The notes beneath the pieces are model-generated. The model made no database searches, was not told the DNA's origin, and was given only the letters and a program-made list of their open reading frames with translations. The position numbers and the translations under genes are program-made. Source: Mesonia hippocampi (GTDB lineage: Bacteria; Bacteroidota; Bacteroidia; Flavobacteriales; Flavobacteriaceae). From it: a stretch of DNA of 64,000 bases. The stretch covers positions 1-64,000 of the forward strand of contig NZ_JACIFO010000001.1 of the NCBI RefSeq assembly GCF_014197445.1, written 5' to 3'. Positions 1-9,108 of this stretch are shown here, piece by piece (within the stretch, counting starts at the first letter, position 1; the number at the start of each line of letters is the position of its first letter).

Positions 1-76
<76 letters not shown>

Positions 77-80
77 TTGA

Positions 81-117
81 AACCCTTCATCATTCCGATG
101 AAGGGTTTTTTGTTTTT
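81..117 (+). terminator. Intrinsic terminator of the rRNA operon
   Basis: A perfect 11-bp stem (81-91 with 97-107, five-base loop ATTCC) runs straight into a T-rich tract. It sits just after the 5S rRNA, as expected for the end of an rRNA operon. The rest of the gap to the next gene (118-281) is AT-rich and shows no gene or RNA that I recognise. Confidence 0.9.
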
Positions 118-281
118 ATATTGTTTAGAATAAGATGGTTTTTTTATTATTAGCTTCTTAAGCTATTTTTAAAGCGGGATAGATTATGGCATAGGAATTG
201 CCTAATATACCTCTACAATGTAAATTATTCTTATAAATAAAAATCAAGCTGTATTAATGTCAGTTTGACCAAAAATATACT

Positions 282-2732
282 ATGGCGAAATCAAATTTTT
301 TTAGTATTGACAATTTGTCACTTCAAGAGGTAAATGAGGATGCAGAATTTATTCCGTTAATGACTTCCGAGGATGAAGAAAAGATAAATAATGAAGAGCT
401 TCCTGAGGTGTTACCTATATTACCGTTAAAAAATACTGTTTTGTTTCCGGGAGTTGTTATTCCGATAACAGCGGGTCGAGATAAATCTATTAAATTGCTT
501 AATGATGCTAATAAGGGAAATAAAACTATAGGGGTTGTTGCACAGAAAGATAGCAGTGTTGAGAATCCTGGAGTAGAGGATATAAATAGATTGGGAGTAG
601 TTGCTAATATTCTTAAGGTGTTGAAAATGCCAGATGGAAACATTACGGTGATAATTCAAGGTAAAAAGCGTTTTGAGATTAACGAGGTACTTACACAGGA
701 ACCTTATCTTACAGCTTCTATTTTTGAAGTAGGAGAGCTTAAGCCTATTAAGAAAGATGCAGAATTTACAACAATAGTAGAATCGATAAAGGATTTATCA
801 TTACGTATTATTAAGGAAAATCCTAATTTACCTTCCGAGGCTTCTTTTGCGATTAAGAATATTGAAAGTCCTTCATTCTTAGTTAATTTTATTTCTTCTA
901 ACATGAATTTATCGGTAGAAGAAAAACAGAAGCTATTGGCAATTAACGACCTTAAAGATCGTGCTTTAGAAACATTAAAGTATATGAATTTGGAGCTTAA
1001 AAAGCTTGAACTTCGTAACGATATTCAATCAAAGGTTCAAAATGATATGAACCAACAACAGCGCGAATATTTTCTGCATCAGCAGATGAAAACTATCCAA
1101 GAAGAATTGGGTGGAGTTTCTGCAGAAACAGAAATTGAAGAAATGCGTTTAAAGGCTAAGGATAAAAAATGGACTAAAGAGATAGGGCAGCATTTTGAAA
1201 AAGAACTTGCCAAAATGCAACGCATGAATCCACAAGTTGCCGAATATGCTATCCAACGTAATTATTTAGAGTTATTTTTAGACCTTCCATGGAATGAATT
1301 TAGCAAGGATAAGTTTGACCTGAAAAAAGCTCAACGCATATTAGATAGAGATCATTATGGGCTTGAGGATGTAAAACGTCGAATAATAGAGTATTTGGCT
1401 GTTTTAAAACTTCGTAATGATATGAAGTCGCCTATTTTATGTTTATATGGTCCTCCAGGAGTAGGAAAAACTTCTTTAGGGAAATCGGTAGCCGAAGCCT
1501 TAGGCAGAGAATATGTAAGAATTTCGTTAGGAGGATTGCGGGATGAAGCTGAAATTAGAGGGCACAGAAAAACCTATATAGGAGCCATGCCAGGAAGAAT
1601 TATTCAGAGTTTGAAAAAGGCAGGAACCAGTAATCCTGTATTTGTTTTAGATGAAATAGATAAACTATCAAGTAGCCATCAAGGCGATCCTTCGTCTGCA
1701 TTGCTAGAGGTTTTAGACCCTGAGCAAAACAGCGAATTTCATGATAATTTCTTAGAAGTTGGTTATGATTTATCGCGGGTAATGTTTATAGCAACTTGTA
1801 ATAATTTAAGTAGCATTCAGCCAGCTTTGCGTGACCGTATGGAAATTATAAAGGTAAATGGCTATACTATTGAAGAGAAAGTAGAAATTGCTAAAAAACA
1901 TTTACTTCCTAAACAAATTAAGGAACATGGTTTAACGCCTTCACAAATAAAAGTAGGAAAAACTCAATTAACCAAAATTGTAGAAGGATATACGCGAGAA
2001 TCTGGGGTGCGAGGCTTAGAAAAACAGATAGCAAAAGTAGTGCGCTATGTAGCCAAAAGTATAGCACTAGAGGAAGAATATGATGTTAAAATTTATAATG
2101 AAGACCTGATAGAAATATTAGGCCCAGCAAGGTTAGAACGTGACAAATACGAAGGAAACGATGTAGCAGGTGTGGTTACAGGTTTAGCCTGGACACAGGT
2201 AGGTGGAGATATACTTTATATAGAATCTATTTTATCTGAAGGAAAAGGAAACCTGAGTATTACGGGGAATCTAGGAAAAGTAATGAAGGAGTCGGCAACC
2301 ATCGCTTTAGAATATATTAAAGCACATGCTGAAGATTTTAATTTAAATCCTGATATTTTTAGTAAATACAATGTACATATTCACGTTCCAGAAGGAGCAA
2401 CTCCTAAAGATGGACCAAGTGCAGGAATTACCATGCTAACTTCTTTAGTATCGTTATTTACACAGAAAAAAGTAAAGAAAAATTTAGCCATGACAGGCGA
2501 GATTACTTTACGAGGAAAAGTACTTCCGGTAGGAGGAATAAAAGAGAAAATTTTAGCAGCAAAACGAGCACATATTAAAGAAATTGTGCTTTGTGAGGAT
2601 AATCGTCGCGATATTGAAGAAATAAAAGAAGATTACCTAAAAGGACTCACTTTCCATTATGTAACCGATATGAAAGAGGTAATTGCTATTGCTGTTACTA
2701 ATCAAAAAGTAAAAAATCCCAAAGCTTTATAG
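282..2732 (+). CDS. lon: Lon ATP-dependent protease
   Basis: Cytoplasmic ATP-dependent serine protease that degrades misfolded and regulatory proteins. The 816 residues match the family length. Order of domains: N-terminal substrate-binding LON domain (about 42-245), a coiled-coil linker, an AAA+ module with Walker A GPPGVGKT at 390-397 and Walker B near FVLDEIDK, and a C-terminal protease domain. The catalytic serine is Ser713 in PKDGPSAG, and its lysine partner is in the GGIKEK motif (754-756). An acidic 40-residue leader precedes the LON domain. It stands alone between the rRNA operon and the ComM-like gene and has its own terminator. Confidence 0.97.
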   Translation: MAKSNFFSIDNLSLQEVNEDAEFIPLMTSEDEEKINNEELPEVLPILPLKNTVLFPGVVIPITAGRDKSIKLLNDANKGNKTIGVVAQKDSSVENPGVEDINRLGVVANILKVLKMPDGNITVIIQGKKRFEINEVLTQEPYLTASIFEVGELKPIKKDAEFTTIVESIKDLSLRIIKENPNLPSEASFAIKNIESPSFLVNFISSNMNLSVEEKQKLLAINDLKDRALETLKYMNLELKKLELRNDIQSKVQNDMNQQQREYFLHQQMKTIQEELGGVSAETEIEEMRLKAKDKKWTKEIGQHFEKELAKMQRMNPQVAEYAIQRNYLELFLDLPWNEFSKDKFDLKKAQRILDRDHYGLEDVKRRIIEYLAVLKLRNDMKSPILCLYGPPGVGKTSLGKSVAEALGREYVRISLGGLRDEAEIRGHRKTYIGAMPGRIIQSLKKAGTSNPVFVLDEIDKLSSSHQGDPSSALLEVLDPEQNSEFHDNFLEVGYDLSRVMFIATCNNLSSIQPALRDRMEIIKVNGYTIEEKVEIAKKHLLPKQIKEHGLTPSQIKVGKTQLTKIVEGYTRESGVRGLEKQIAKVVRYVAKSIALEEEYDVKIYNEDLIEILGPARLERDKYEGNDVAGVVTGLAWTQVGGDILYIESILSEGKGNLSITGNLGKVMKESATIALEYIKAHAEDFNLNPDIFSKYNVHIHVPEGATPKDGPSAGITMLTSLVSLFTQKKVKKNLAMTGEITLRGKVLPVGGIKEKILAAKRAHIKEIVLCEDNRRDIEEIKEDYLKGLTFHYVTDMKEVIAIAVTNQKVKNPKAL

Positions 2733-2756
2733 ATTATCTGTCTAAATTGTTTTAAA

Positions 2757-2784
2757 AAGACTGCCAAAATGGTGGTCTTTTTTT
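2757..2784 (+). terminator. Intrinsic terminator after lon
   Basis: A 9-bp stem with two G-T pairs (2757-2765 with 2771-2779, loop AAAAT) is followed by a run of seven T. It lies 25 bases after the lon stop codon. Confidence 0.85.
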
Positions 2785-2861
2785 ATGAGTAGTTAGTTTA
2801 AAATGATGTTATTACTGTTTTTTTAATAAAAAAATCTTATTTTTAAAGAAATGTAATAATT

Positions 2862-4400
2862 ATGCTGGTTAAAATTTACGGTAGCGCTTTATTTGGTGTA
2901 GAAGCCACTACAATCATAATAGAAGTAAATATTGCAAAAGGTATAGGTTACCATTTAGTAGGTTTACCCGATAATGCTATTCGTGAAAGTAGTTACCGTA
3001 TAGCTGCTGCATTACAAAATAATAATTATAAGCTTCCGGGTAAAAAAATAACCATAAACATGGCACCTGCCGATATGCGTAAAGAAGGCTCTGCTTACGA
3101 TTTGCCTTTGGCAGTAGGTATTTTATGTGCTTCAAATCAGATAAAAGCAGAACATATAGACGATTATCTTATTATGGGAGAATTATCGTTAGATGGAAGC
3201 TTACAACCCATAAAGGGCGCATTGCCCATTGCTATACAAGCAAAAAAAGAAGGTTTTAAAGGTTTTATTCTTCCCAAACAAAATGCAGAAGAAGCCGCCA
3301 TTGTAGATAAGCTAGAAGTACTAGGCGTAGAACATATTTCTGAAGTTATTGATTTTTTTGATAAAAATGTTCCTTTGTTACCTACTGTTGTTGATACACG
3401 AAAACAATTTTACGATACCTTAGAAAACGCTAGTTTAGATTTTGCCGATGTAAAAGGACAAGAATCTATAAAACGCTGTATGGAAATAGCTGCAGCAGGT
3501 GGGCATAACATCATTTTAATAGGTCCACCAGGTTCTGGAAAAACCATGTTAGCAAAGCGTTTACCCAGTATTTTACCTCCTATGTTTTTACACGAAGCTT
3601 TAGAAACTACAAAAATACATAGTGTTGTAGGTAATTTAAAAGCGCATAAAGGATTAATTGCGGCTAGACCTTTTAGGAGTCCACACCATACCATCTCTGA
3701 TGTTGCTTTGGTAGGAGGCGGTAGCTACCCACAACCCGGAGAAATTTCGTTAGCACATAATGGGGTACTTTTTTTAGACGAGCTTCCAGAATTTAAACGC
3801 AGTGTATTGGAAGTAATGCGGCAACCCTTAGAAGATAGAGAAGTAACTATTTCTCGGGCTCAATTTACCATTACTTACCCTTGTAGTTTTATGCTGGTAG
3901 CAAGTATGAACCCAAGTCCTAGCGGATATTTTAATGATGGTTCGCATCCAGGAGCTTCTTCTCCGGCAGAGATGCAACGTTATTTAGGAAAAATAAGCGG
4001 ACCGCTGTTAGACAGGATAGATATTCATATAGAAGTTACCCCTGTACCTTTTGATAAATTGAGCGAAGAACGTAAAGGGGAAAGCAGTACACAAATTCGA
4101 AAACGTGTGATTGATGCTCGAGAGATACAAAGCGAGCGCTTTAAAGCGATAGAAAATATTCATTACAACGCCCAAATGGGAGTTAAGCAAATAAGAAAAT
4201 ATTGTGTATTAGATGAAACTTCTAAAGCATTACTAAAAAATGCGATGGAACGTTTAAACTTGTCGGCTAGGGCTTATGATAGAATTTTAAAAGTAGCCAG
4301 AACCATTGCCGATTTAGAGCAAAAAGAACAAATTTTAAGCCATCACATAAGTGAAGCTATCCAGTATAGAAGCCTAGATAGAGAAGGTTGGTTGGGCTGA
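2862..4400 (+). CDS. yifB: YifB/ComM family Mg-chelatase-like AAA+ ATPase
   Basis: Member of the ComM/YifB family. Known members are hexameric helicases that help branch migration during integration of incoming DNA in competent bacteria; many non-competent bacteria also carry one. Visible order: an N-terminal ChlI-like domain (1-170), Walker A GPPGSGKT at 221-228, the Mg-chelatase core with FRSPHHTISD and the Walker B region VLFLDELPEF, and a C-terminal Mg_chelatase_C domain. Its 512 residues are the usual length, so it appears intact. It is not in an operon. The family call is firm; a role in DNA uptake here is inference. Confidence 0.93.
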   Translation: MLVKIYGSALFGVEATTIIIEVNIAKGIGYHLVGLPDNAIRESSYRIAAALQNNNYKLPGKKITINMAPADMRKEGSAYDLPLAVGILCASNQIKAEHIDDYLIMGELSLDGSLQPIKGALPIAIQAKKEGFKGFILPKQNAEEAAIVDKLEVLGVEHISEVIDFFDKNVPLLPTVVDTRKQFYDTLENASLDFADVKGQESIKRCMEIAAAGGHNIILIGPPGSGKTMLAKRLPSILPPMFLHEALETTKIHSVVGNLKAHKGLIAARPFRSPHHTISDVALVGGGSYPQPGEISLAHNGVLFLDELPEFKRSVLEVMRQPLEDREVTISRAQFTITYPCSFMLVASMNPSPSGYFNDGSHPGASSPAEMQRYLGKISGPLLDRIDIHIEVTPVPFDKLSEERKGESSTQIRKRVIDAREIQSERFKAIENIHYNAQMGVKQIRKYCVLDETSKALLKNAMERLNLSARAYDRILKVARTIADLEQKEQILSHHISEAIQYRSLDREGWLG

Positions 4401-4414
4401 AAAATAACTTGTAG

Positions 4415-5104
4415 TTATAGACAAGCTTGCCATAAATTATCTGGCGGGAGTGGAGCTTCTAGTGTTATTTCCTCTTTTTTTATAGGATGTATAAAACTTA
4501 GTTTTCGAGCATGTAAATGGATGCTTCCATCTTTATTGCTTCGGTTAAAGCCGTATTTTAAATCTCCTTTTATGGTGCAACCTATTGCAGAAAGCTGACA
4601 TCTTATTTGATGGTGCCTGCCTGTTTCTAAATTAATTTCTAATAAAGTATAGGCTTGTAGCTTTTTTATAATTTTATAGTGTAGGATGGCTTTTTTGCTA
4701 TCGGGAACTTCTTTTTTATGTGCGTAAGATTTATTTTGCTTAGGATTTCTTTTTAAGTAATGTATAAGCTTATCTTCTGTTTGCAGAGGTGCTTTTTTTA
4801 CCAAAGCCCAATATGTTTTTTGAGCCTTTTTATCGGCAAAAAGTTTATTTAATCGGGGTAAAGCTTTAGAGGTTTTTGCAAAAAGCACAAGTCCACTAGT
4901 GGGTCTATCTAATCGATGTACAACTCCTAGGTATACATTGCCAGGCTTGTTATATTTTTCTTTTAAGTAGCTTTTTACCACTTCACTTAATGGTTTATCG
5001 CCTGTTTTGTCGCCTTGCACAATATCGCCAGCACGTTTATTTACCACAATAATATGGTTGTCTTCATAAACTACTTGTAAATTGTCTTTGTTAGAATGTG
5101 CCAA
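4415..5104 (-). CDS. RluA-family RNA pseudouridine synthase
   Basis: Converts uridine to pseudouridine in rRNA or tRNA. The catalytic motif HRLDRPTSG is at 63-71, with the nucleophilic aspartate at 66. The family motif around GRHHQIRCQL and the ending LHARKLSFIHP are also present. At 229 residues with no N-terminal S4 domain it resembles the short TruC/RluC-like single-domain enzymes. The target RNA cannot be read from the sequence. Convergent with the ComM-like gene, 14 bases apart. Confidence 0.92.
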   Translation of the reverse strand: MAHSNKDNLQVVYEDNHIIVVNKRAGDIVQGDKTGDKPLSEVVKSYLKEKYNKPGNVYLGVVHRLDRPTSGLVLFAKTSKALPRLNKLFADKKAQKTYWALVKKAPLQTEDKLIHYLKRNPKQNKSYAHKKEVPDSKKAILHYKIIKKLQAYTLLEINLETGRHHQIRCQLSAIGCTIKGDLKYGFNRSNKDGSIHLHARKLSFIHPIKKEEITLEAPLPPDNLWQACL

Positions 5105-5228
5105 TGTTGTTAGTGCTTTAGAGTAAATTTGATATTAAGGAAGCATTATAAAATAAAAGATAAAACTCAATGTATTATTTCTGATAATCTATTTAGAATT
5201 AAGGAAAAGATATATACATAAAAACTCA

Positions 5229-5258
5229 CCCCATTGCTAGAAAATGTTCACAATGGGG
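5229..5258. terminator. Weak hairpin downstream of panB
   Basis: An 8-bp perfect stem (5229-5236 with 5251-5258) with a 14-base loop lies 70 bases beyond the panB stop. On the minus strand it is followed by TGAGTTTTTA, so it may act as a weak terminator for panB. Nothing else is visible between 5105 and 5328. Confidence 0.4.
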
Positions 5259-5328
5259 AAGTAAAAGTATGTTAATAATTTGATAAGCAGGTAATCATCT
5301 ATTTTTTGAAGGAATATTTTTTTCCGTT

Positions 5329-6147
5329 TTAATACTGCTCTTTATCATTAGGGAAATCGCCCGATTTTACATCGGTATTATATTGCTTAAATGCATTTGT
5401 CATTTCGGTATACATGTCTAAATACCTACGTAAAAATCTTGGGTTAAACTCATGTGTCATCCCGAGCATATCATGCACCACAAGTACTTGCCCATCTACG
5501 CCATTTCCGGCTCCGATGCCAATTACAGGGATAGAAATACTTTCAGCAACTTCTTGAGCTAATTTTGCAGGTACTTTTTCTAAAACCAATGCAAAACAAC
5601 CTAATTTCTCTAGCATTTTAGCATCTTCTTTTAGTTTTTCTGCTTCGGCATCCTCTTTGGCTCTAACCGTATAAGTTCCAAATTTATAAATAGATTGTGG
5701 GGTTAGCCCAAGATGTCCCATTACAGGAATACCAGCTCGTAAAATACGTTTTATCGATTCTTTAATTTCTTTTCCACCTTCAAGTTTTACAGCATGTCCG
5801 CCGCTTTCTTTCATAATACGTATAGCAGAGCGTAATGCTTCTTTAGGGTCACTTTGGTAACTACCAAAAGGTAAATCTACTACTACTAAACATCTTTCGA
5901 TAGCACGTACAACAGATGAAGCATGATATATCATTTGATCTAGCGTAATAGGAAGCGTAGTTTCGTGTCCTGCCATTACGTTAGAAGCAGAATCGCCTAC
6001 TAAAATTACATCGATTCCTGCACGATCTACAATTTGTGCCATGGTATAATCGTATGAAGTAAGCATAGATATTTTTTCACCTTGTGCTTTCATATCTACT
6101 AACGATTTTACCGTTACTCGCTTATATTGTTTTTTTGCTGTTGACAT
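5329..6147 (-). CDS. panB: 3-methyl-2-oxobutanoate hydroxymethyltransferase
   Basis: First committed step of pantothenate and CoA synthesis: transfers a hydroxymethyl group from 5,10-methylenetetrahydrofolate to 2-oxoisovalerate to give ketopantoate. It is a cytoplasmic TIM barrel. The metal- and substrate-binding residues fall where expected: Asp52 in VGDSAS, Asp91 in VVDLPFGS, Glu123 in KLEGG, and the catalytic-type Glu190 in LEKVP. Length 272 is normal. It is transcribed alone, divergent from the GlmU-like gene; panC and panD are not here. Confidence 0.96.
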   Translation of the reverse strand: MSTAKKQYKRVTVKSLVDMKAQGEKISMLTSYDYTMAQIVDRAGIDVILVGDSASNVMAGHETTLPITLDQMIYHASSVVRAIERCLVVVDLPFGSYQSDPKEALRSAIRIMKESGGHAVKLEGGKEIKESIKRILRAGIPVMGHLGLTPQSIYKFGTYTVRAKEDAEAEKLKEDAKMLEKLGCFALVLEKVPAKLAQEVAESISIPVIGIGAGNGVDGQVLVVHDMLGMTHEFNPRFLRRYLDMYTEMTNAFKQYNTDVKSGDFPNDKEQY

Positions 6148-6343
6148 TTTTTTAGGTTTTAATAAGTGTAAAGGTAAGAAACTTATGTGAACTGCTACTT
6201 GTTTTTATATAATAAGCCATTTTTAGAGGCTTTTCATATTCCTTGCATTTTATAAATTGTTTGTGTTGTTATTTATGTTGTTTAGTTGAAGTTTTTGTTT
6301 GTAAATATTTGTAAATTAATTTTTTGAGTGTTTTTGATAAAAT

Positions 6344-6374
6344 TTGAATAATCAAGTTTAGCTTATTAACTTTG
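6344..6374 (+). promoter_or_regulatory. Bacteroidota-type promoter of the GlmU-like gene
   Basis: TTTG ending at 6346, a 20-base spacer and TAACTTTG at 6367-6374 match the Bacteroidota primary sigma pattern TTG-N19..21-TAnnTTTG. Transcription should start around 6380, downstream of the possible TTG codon at 6372. This supports ATG 6390 as the start codon. Confidence 0.7.
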
Positions 6375-6389
6375 TTGAAACTTTTAACG

Positions 6390-7568
6390 ATGAATTATAT
6401 TTTATTTGATGGTAATTTTCGTAACCAATTGTTACCATTTACCTATACCAGGCCAGTAGCCGATATCCGTGTAGGAATTTTAACCATTAGAGAGAAGTGG
6501 GAACATTTTTTAGAAACAACCACTTCTACCATAACCGAAGATTACCTTAGCCAACGTTGGCCACTAGTAGAGTTGGAAGAAAATATATTCATCAACGCTG
6601 CATTTTTACCTTCTACTGCTTTAGTAGCACAAATTAAGGCTTTAAAGAAAAACGAAGTGCTAATTTACGATGATATATATGTAGCTTTTAAAGCAGCGGA
6701 AGATGCCGAAGTAGACCTTGACCATTTAACCCCAGTAGATTTAACCGAGTCGCCTCTCATTATACAAAATACTTGGGATATTTTTTCTAAAAACAGCTTG
6801 GCTATTGAAGCCGATTTTAAATTAATAACTGCGGGGCGTACTTCTGCCGAAATTCCAGCCAGCGTTCATTGTTTAGGAAAAGAAAATATATTTATAGAAG
6901 AAGGAGCTAACGTGAATATGGCTTCGCTTAACGCAGAAAATGGCCCCATTTATATAGGGAAAAATGCAGAAATAATGGAGGGTTCATTGGTACGAGGACC
7001 TTTTGCCTTATGCGAGCATGCCACTCTAAAAATGGGAGCTAAAATTTATGGAGGTACAACCATTGGTCCGCATAGCAAAGTAGGCGGAGAGGTAAACAAT
7101 TCGGTTATTTTGGGATATTCTAATAAAGGCCACGATGGGTTTTTAGGAAATTCGGTGTTGGGAGAGTGGTGTAATATAGGTGCCGATAGCAATAATTCTA
7201 ACTTAAAAAATAATTATGCACCTGTGCGTTTGTGGGACTATGAAACAGAAGGTTTTGCAGATACAGGCCTACAATTTTGTGGGTTAATGATGGCAGATCA
7301 CTCTAAATGTGGTATAAATACGATGTTTAATACAGGTACTGTAGTTGGTGTAAGTGCTAATATTTATGGAGGAGGTTTTCCTCGAAATTTTATCCCAAGT
7401 TTTGCCTGGGGAGGAAGTAGCGGAATGACAACTTATAAAACGCAAAAAGCCTTTGAAGTTGCTGAACGGGTAATGCAGCGCAGGGATATAGATTTTACTG
7501 AAGAGGACAAAAATATTTTAACCCATATTTTTGATGAAACAGAAAAATATAGAAAGAATTTTAAATAA
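6390..7568 (+). CDS. GlmU-like protein: degenerate nucleotidyltransferase plus left-handed beta-helix
   Basis: A 392-residue protein of the Bacteroidota GlmU-like family. The first 150 residues occupy the place of a sugar-nucleotide transferase domain but lack the signature LxAGxGTRM; they begin NYILFDGNFRNQLLPF instead. Residues from about 165 to 345 show hexapeptide repeats (such as IYIGKNAEI and TTIGPHSKVGG) of a left-handed beta-helix, the acyl- or acetyltransferase fold. ATG 6390 is preferred over the upstream TTG 6372 because the TTG overlaps the promoter -7 box. A sugar-phosphate role is plausible but substrate and activity are unknown. Confidence 0.85.
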   Translation: MNYILFDGNFRNQLLPFTYTRPVADIRVGILTIREKWEHFLETTTSTITEDYLSQRWPLVELEENIFINAAFLPSTALVAQIKALKKNEVLIYDDIYVAFKAAEDAEVDLDHLTPVDLTESPLIIQNTWDIFSKNSLAIEADFKLITAGRTSAEIPASVHCLGKENIFIEEGANVNMASLNAENGPIYIGKNAEIMEGSLVRGPFALCEHATLKMGAKIYGGTTIGPHSKVGGEVNNSVILGYSNKGHDGFLGNSVLGEWCNIGADSNNSNLKNNYAPVRLWDYETEGFADTGLQFCGLMMADHSKCGINTMFNTGTVVGVSANIYGGGFPRNFIPSFAWGGSSGMTTYKTQKAFEVAERVMQRRDIDFTEEDKNILTHIFDETEKYRKNFK

Positions 7569-7577
7569 TATTATAAC

Positions 7578-7600
7578 CATCAGTTATCTCTTTACTGGTG
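7578..7600 (+). terminator. Possible weak terminator after the GlmU-like gene
   Basis: A 7-bp stem with one G-T pair (7578-7584 with 7594-7600) lies 10 bases after the stop codon and is followed by ATTTGTAAATTTT. Only weakly convincing. Confidence 0.35.
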
Positions 7601-7624
7601 ATTTGTAAATTTTAAGGAAGTAAG

Positions 7625-7810
7625 TTATCTTTTAGTAAAACGGCCAAGAAACCTATCTTTATTAGTGTCATAAACATTTTTAAGGGTAGGTTTTAGGTTT
7701 AACTTGTTACAGAATTTTTCTATTAACTCTCTAGTGCGTAACCTAAAAATATGCTTCCACCTAAAATTAATATGTTTTATTTTTTCTGGATAACTGTTTG
7801 TTTTATCAAA
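7625..7810 (-). pseudogene. C-terminal gene remnant (61 codons, no start)
   Basis: The minus strand is open for 61 codons and then stops at 7625-7627, but has no ATG, GTG or TTG start. Upstream it ends at a TAA inside the hairpin at 7810-7854. The translation is basic and protein-like: it starts near FDKTNSYPEKIKHINFRW, continues with RTRELIEKFCNKLN, and ends KDRFLGRFTKR. The composition looks like a real C-terminus rather than a chance frame. I cannot name the family; a faint likeness to sulfotransferase C-termini is a guess. Probably what is left of a gene after deletion next to gcvT. Confidence 0.45.
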
Positions 7811-7854
7811 TTACAAACCGATAAAATTGAAACTCAACTTTATCGGTTTGTAAT
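7810..7854. terminator. Perfect 16-bp inverted repeat after gcvT
   Basis: Arms 7810-7825 and 7839-7854 are perfect complements over 16 bp, with a 13-base loop that can pair three more bases. It starts 18 bases after the gcvT stop on the minus strand, so a terminator for gcvT is the simplest reading. There is no long U tract on either side, which is unusual for an intrinsic terminator. Confidence 0.65.
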
Positions 7855-7872
7855 ATAGTGCTATTAAAGTAA

Positions 7873-8958
7873 TTACTTTTTGTAGAATGGTAATTTTACA
7901 ATAGTAGCGGGGATGTTTTTCTTTCTGATTTTGATAAAAATCTTGCTTCCTTGCTTATGCAAAGGTGTGTTAACATAACCTAATCCAATAGCTTTTCCGG
8001 TAGAAGGCGACATGGTTCCTGAGGTAACAATACCAATTTCGTTGTCGTTCTCATCGGTAATTAGGTAATCTTTACGCGGAATACCACGTTCGGTAAGTTC
8101 AAAAGCAATAAGTCTTCTTTTAGGACCTTCTTCTTTTTCTTTCTTTAAATTCTCAGCGTTCACAAAATCTTTAGTAAATTTTGTAATCCAACTTAATCCA
8201 GCTTCGATAGGCGAAGTAGTTTCATCGATATCGTTTCCGTAAAGGCAGAATCCCATTTCTAAGCGAAGGGTGTCACGAGCAGCAAGTCCTATAGGTTTAA
8301 TATTGAAATCTTTTCCAGCTTCAAACACTTTATTCCAAATGCTTTCGGCATTATCATTTTTAAAATAGATTTCAAAACCACCACTTCCAGTATAGCCTGT
8401 TGCAGAAATAATAACATTGTCGATTCCGGCAAAAGTACCAACTACAAAATGATAAAATTTAATTTCGCTTAAATTTACATCGGTAAGTTGTTGCATGGCT
8501 TCTACAGCCTTAGGTCCTTGAATGGCTAAAAGCGAATAATCATCAGATACATTTCTTAATTCAGCATCAATGCCTTTATTTTGTTTTTCTATCCAAGCCC
8601 AATCCTTCTCAATATTAGAGGCATTTACCACAAGTAAATATTTTTCGGCTGTAAACCTATAAATAATAAGGTCGTCTACAACACCGCCTTTATCGTTAGG
8701 CATATAGGCATATTGAGCTTTGCCATCGGTTAAGGTAGATACGTCGTTAGAGCTTATTTTTTGCAATAAAGCTACCGCATTTGGTCCAGAAACGATAAAC
8801 TCTCCCATGTGAGAAACATCAAAAACCCCAAGGTGTTCACGTACATTTTGATGTTCGATATTTACCCCTTCGTATTGTACAGGCATTTCAAAACCAGCAT
8901 AAGGCACCATTTTGGCACCTAAAGCCTTGTGTATATGGTTTAGTGCAGTTGTTTTCAT
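7873..8958 (-). CDS. gcvT: Glycine cleavage system aminomethyltransferase (T protein)
   Basis: Takes the aminomethyl group from the lipoylated H protein, releases ammonia and makes 5,10-methylenetetrahydrofolate. The family start is clear (MPVQYEGV, then [11 protein letters not shown]). The conserved aspartate is Asp96 in [11 protein letters not shown], and the folate-domain motif [12 protein letters not shown] is present. The C-terminal barrel ends with the [17 protein letters not shown] segment. Its 361 residues are typical. gcvP and gcvH are not nearby, so the system is scattered on this chromosome. Confidence 0.97.
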   Translation of the reverse strand: MKTTALNHIHKALGAKMVPYAGFEMPVQYEGVNIEHQNVREHLGVFDVSHMGEFIVSGPNAVALLQKISSNDVSTLTDGKAQYAYMPNDKGGVVDDLIIYRFTAEKYLLVVNASNIEKDWAWIEKQNKGIDAELRNVSDDYSLLAIQGPKAVEAMQQLTDVNLSEIKFYHFVVGTFAGIDNVIISATGYTGSGGFEIYFKNDNAESIWNKVFEAGKDFNIKPIGLAARDTLRLEMGFCLYGNDIDETTSPIEAGLSWITKFTKDFVNAENLKKEKEEGPKRRLIAFELTERGIPRKDYLITDENDNEIGIVTSGTMSPSTGKAIGLGYVNTPLHKQGSKIFIKIRKKNIPATIVKLPFYKK

Positions 8959-9108
8959 TGGTTTAATTTCTTAATAAGGTTAAAGTTGCGAAATTACTAA
9001 AATAATGCGGTAAAAAAAGCTTAAAGAAGAGTTCCTCCTTTTTCCAAATGCTTTTGTTAACTTTAAGCGCTTTTTAGCGGAATAAATTAATTGTTTTAAA
9101 ATAAAAGT

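Noticed and set aside
118-281. Gap between 5S rRNA and lon searched for a tRNA or a heat-shock operator
   Set aside because: No cloverleaf and no long inverted repeat of the CIRCE type was found.
2862-4400. ComM-like gene as evidence of a natural-competence locus
   Set aside because: The family occurs widely, also in bacteria not known to be competent; no other com gene is near.
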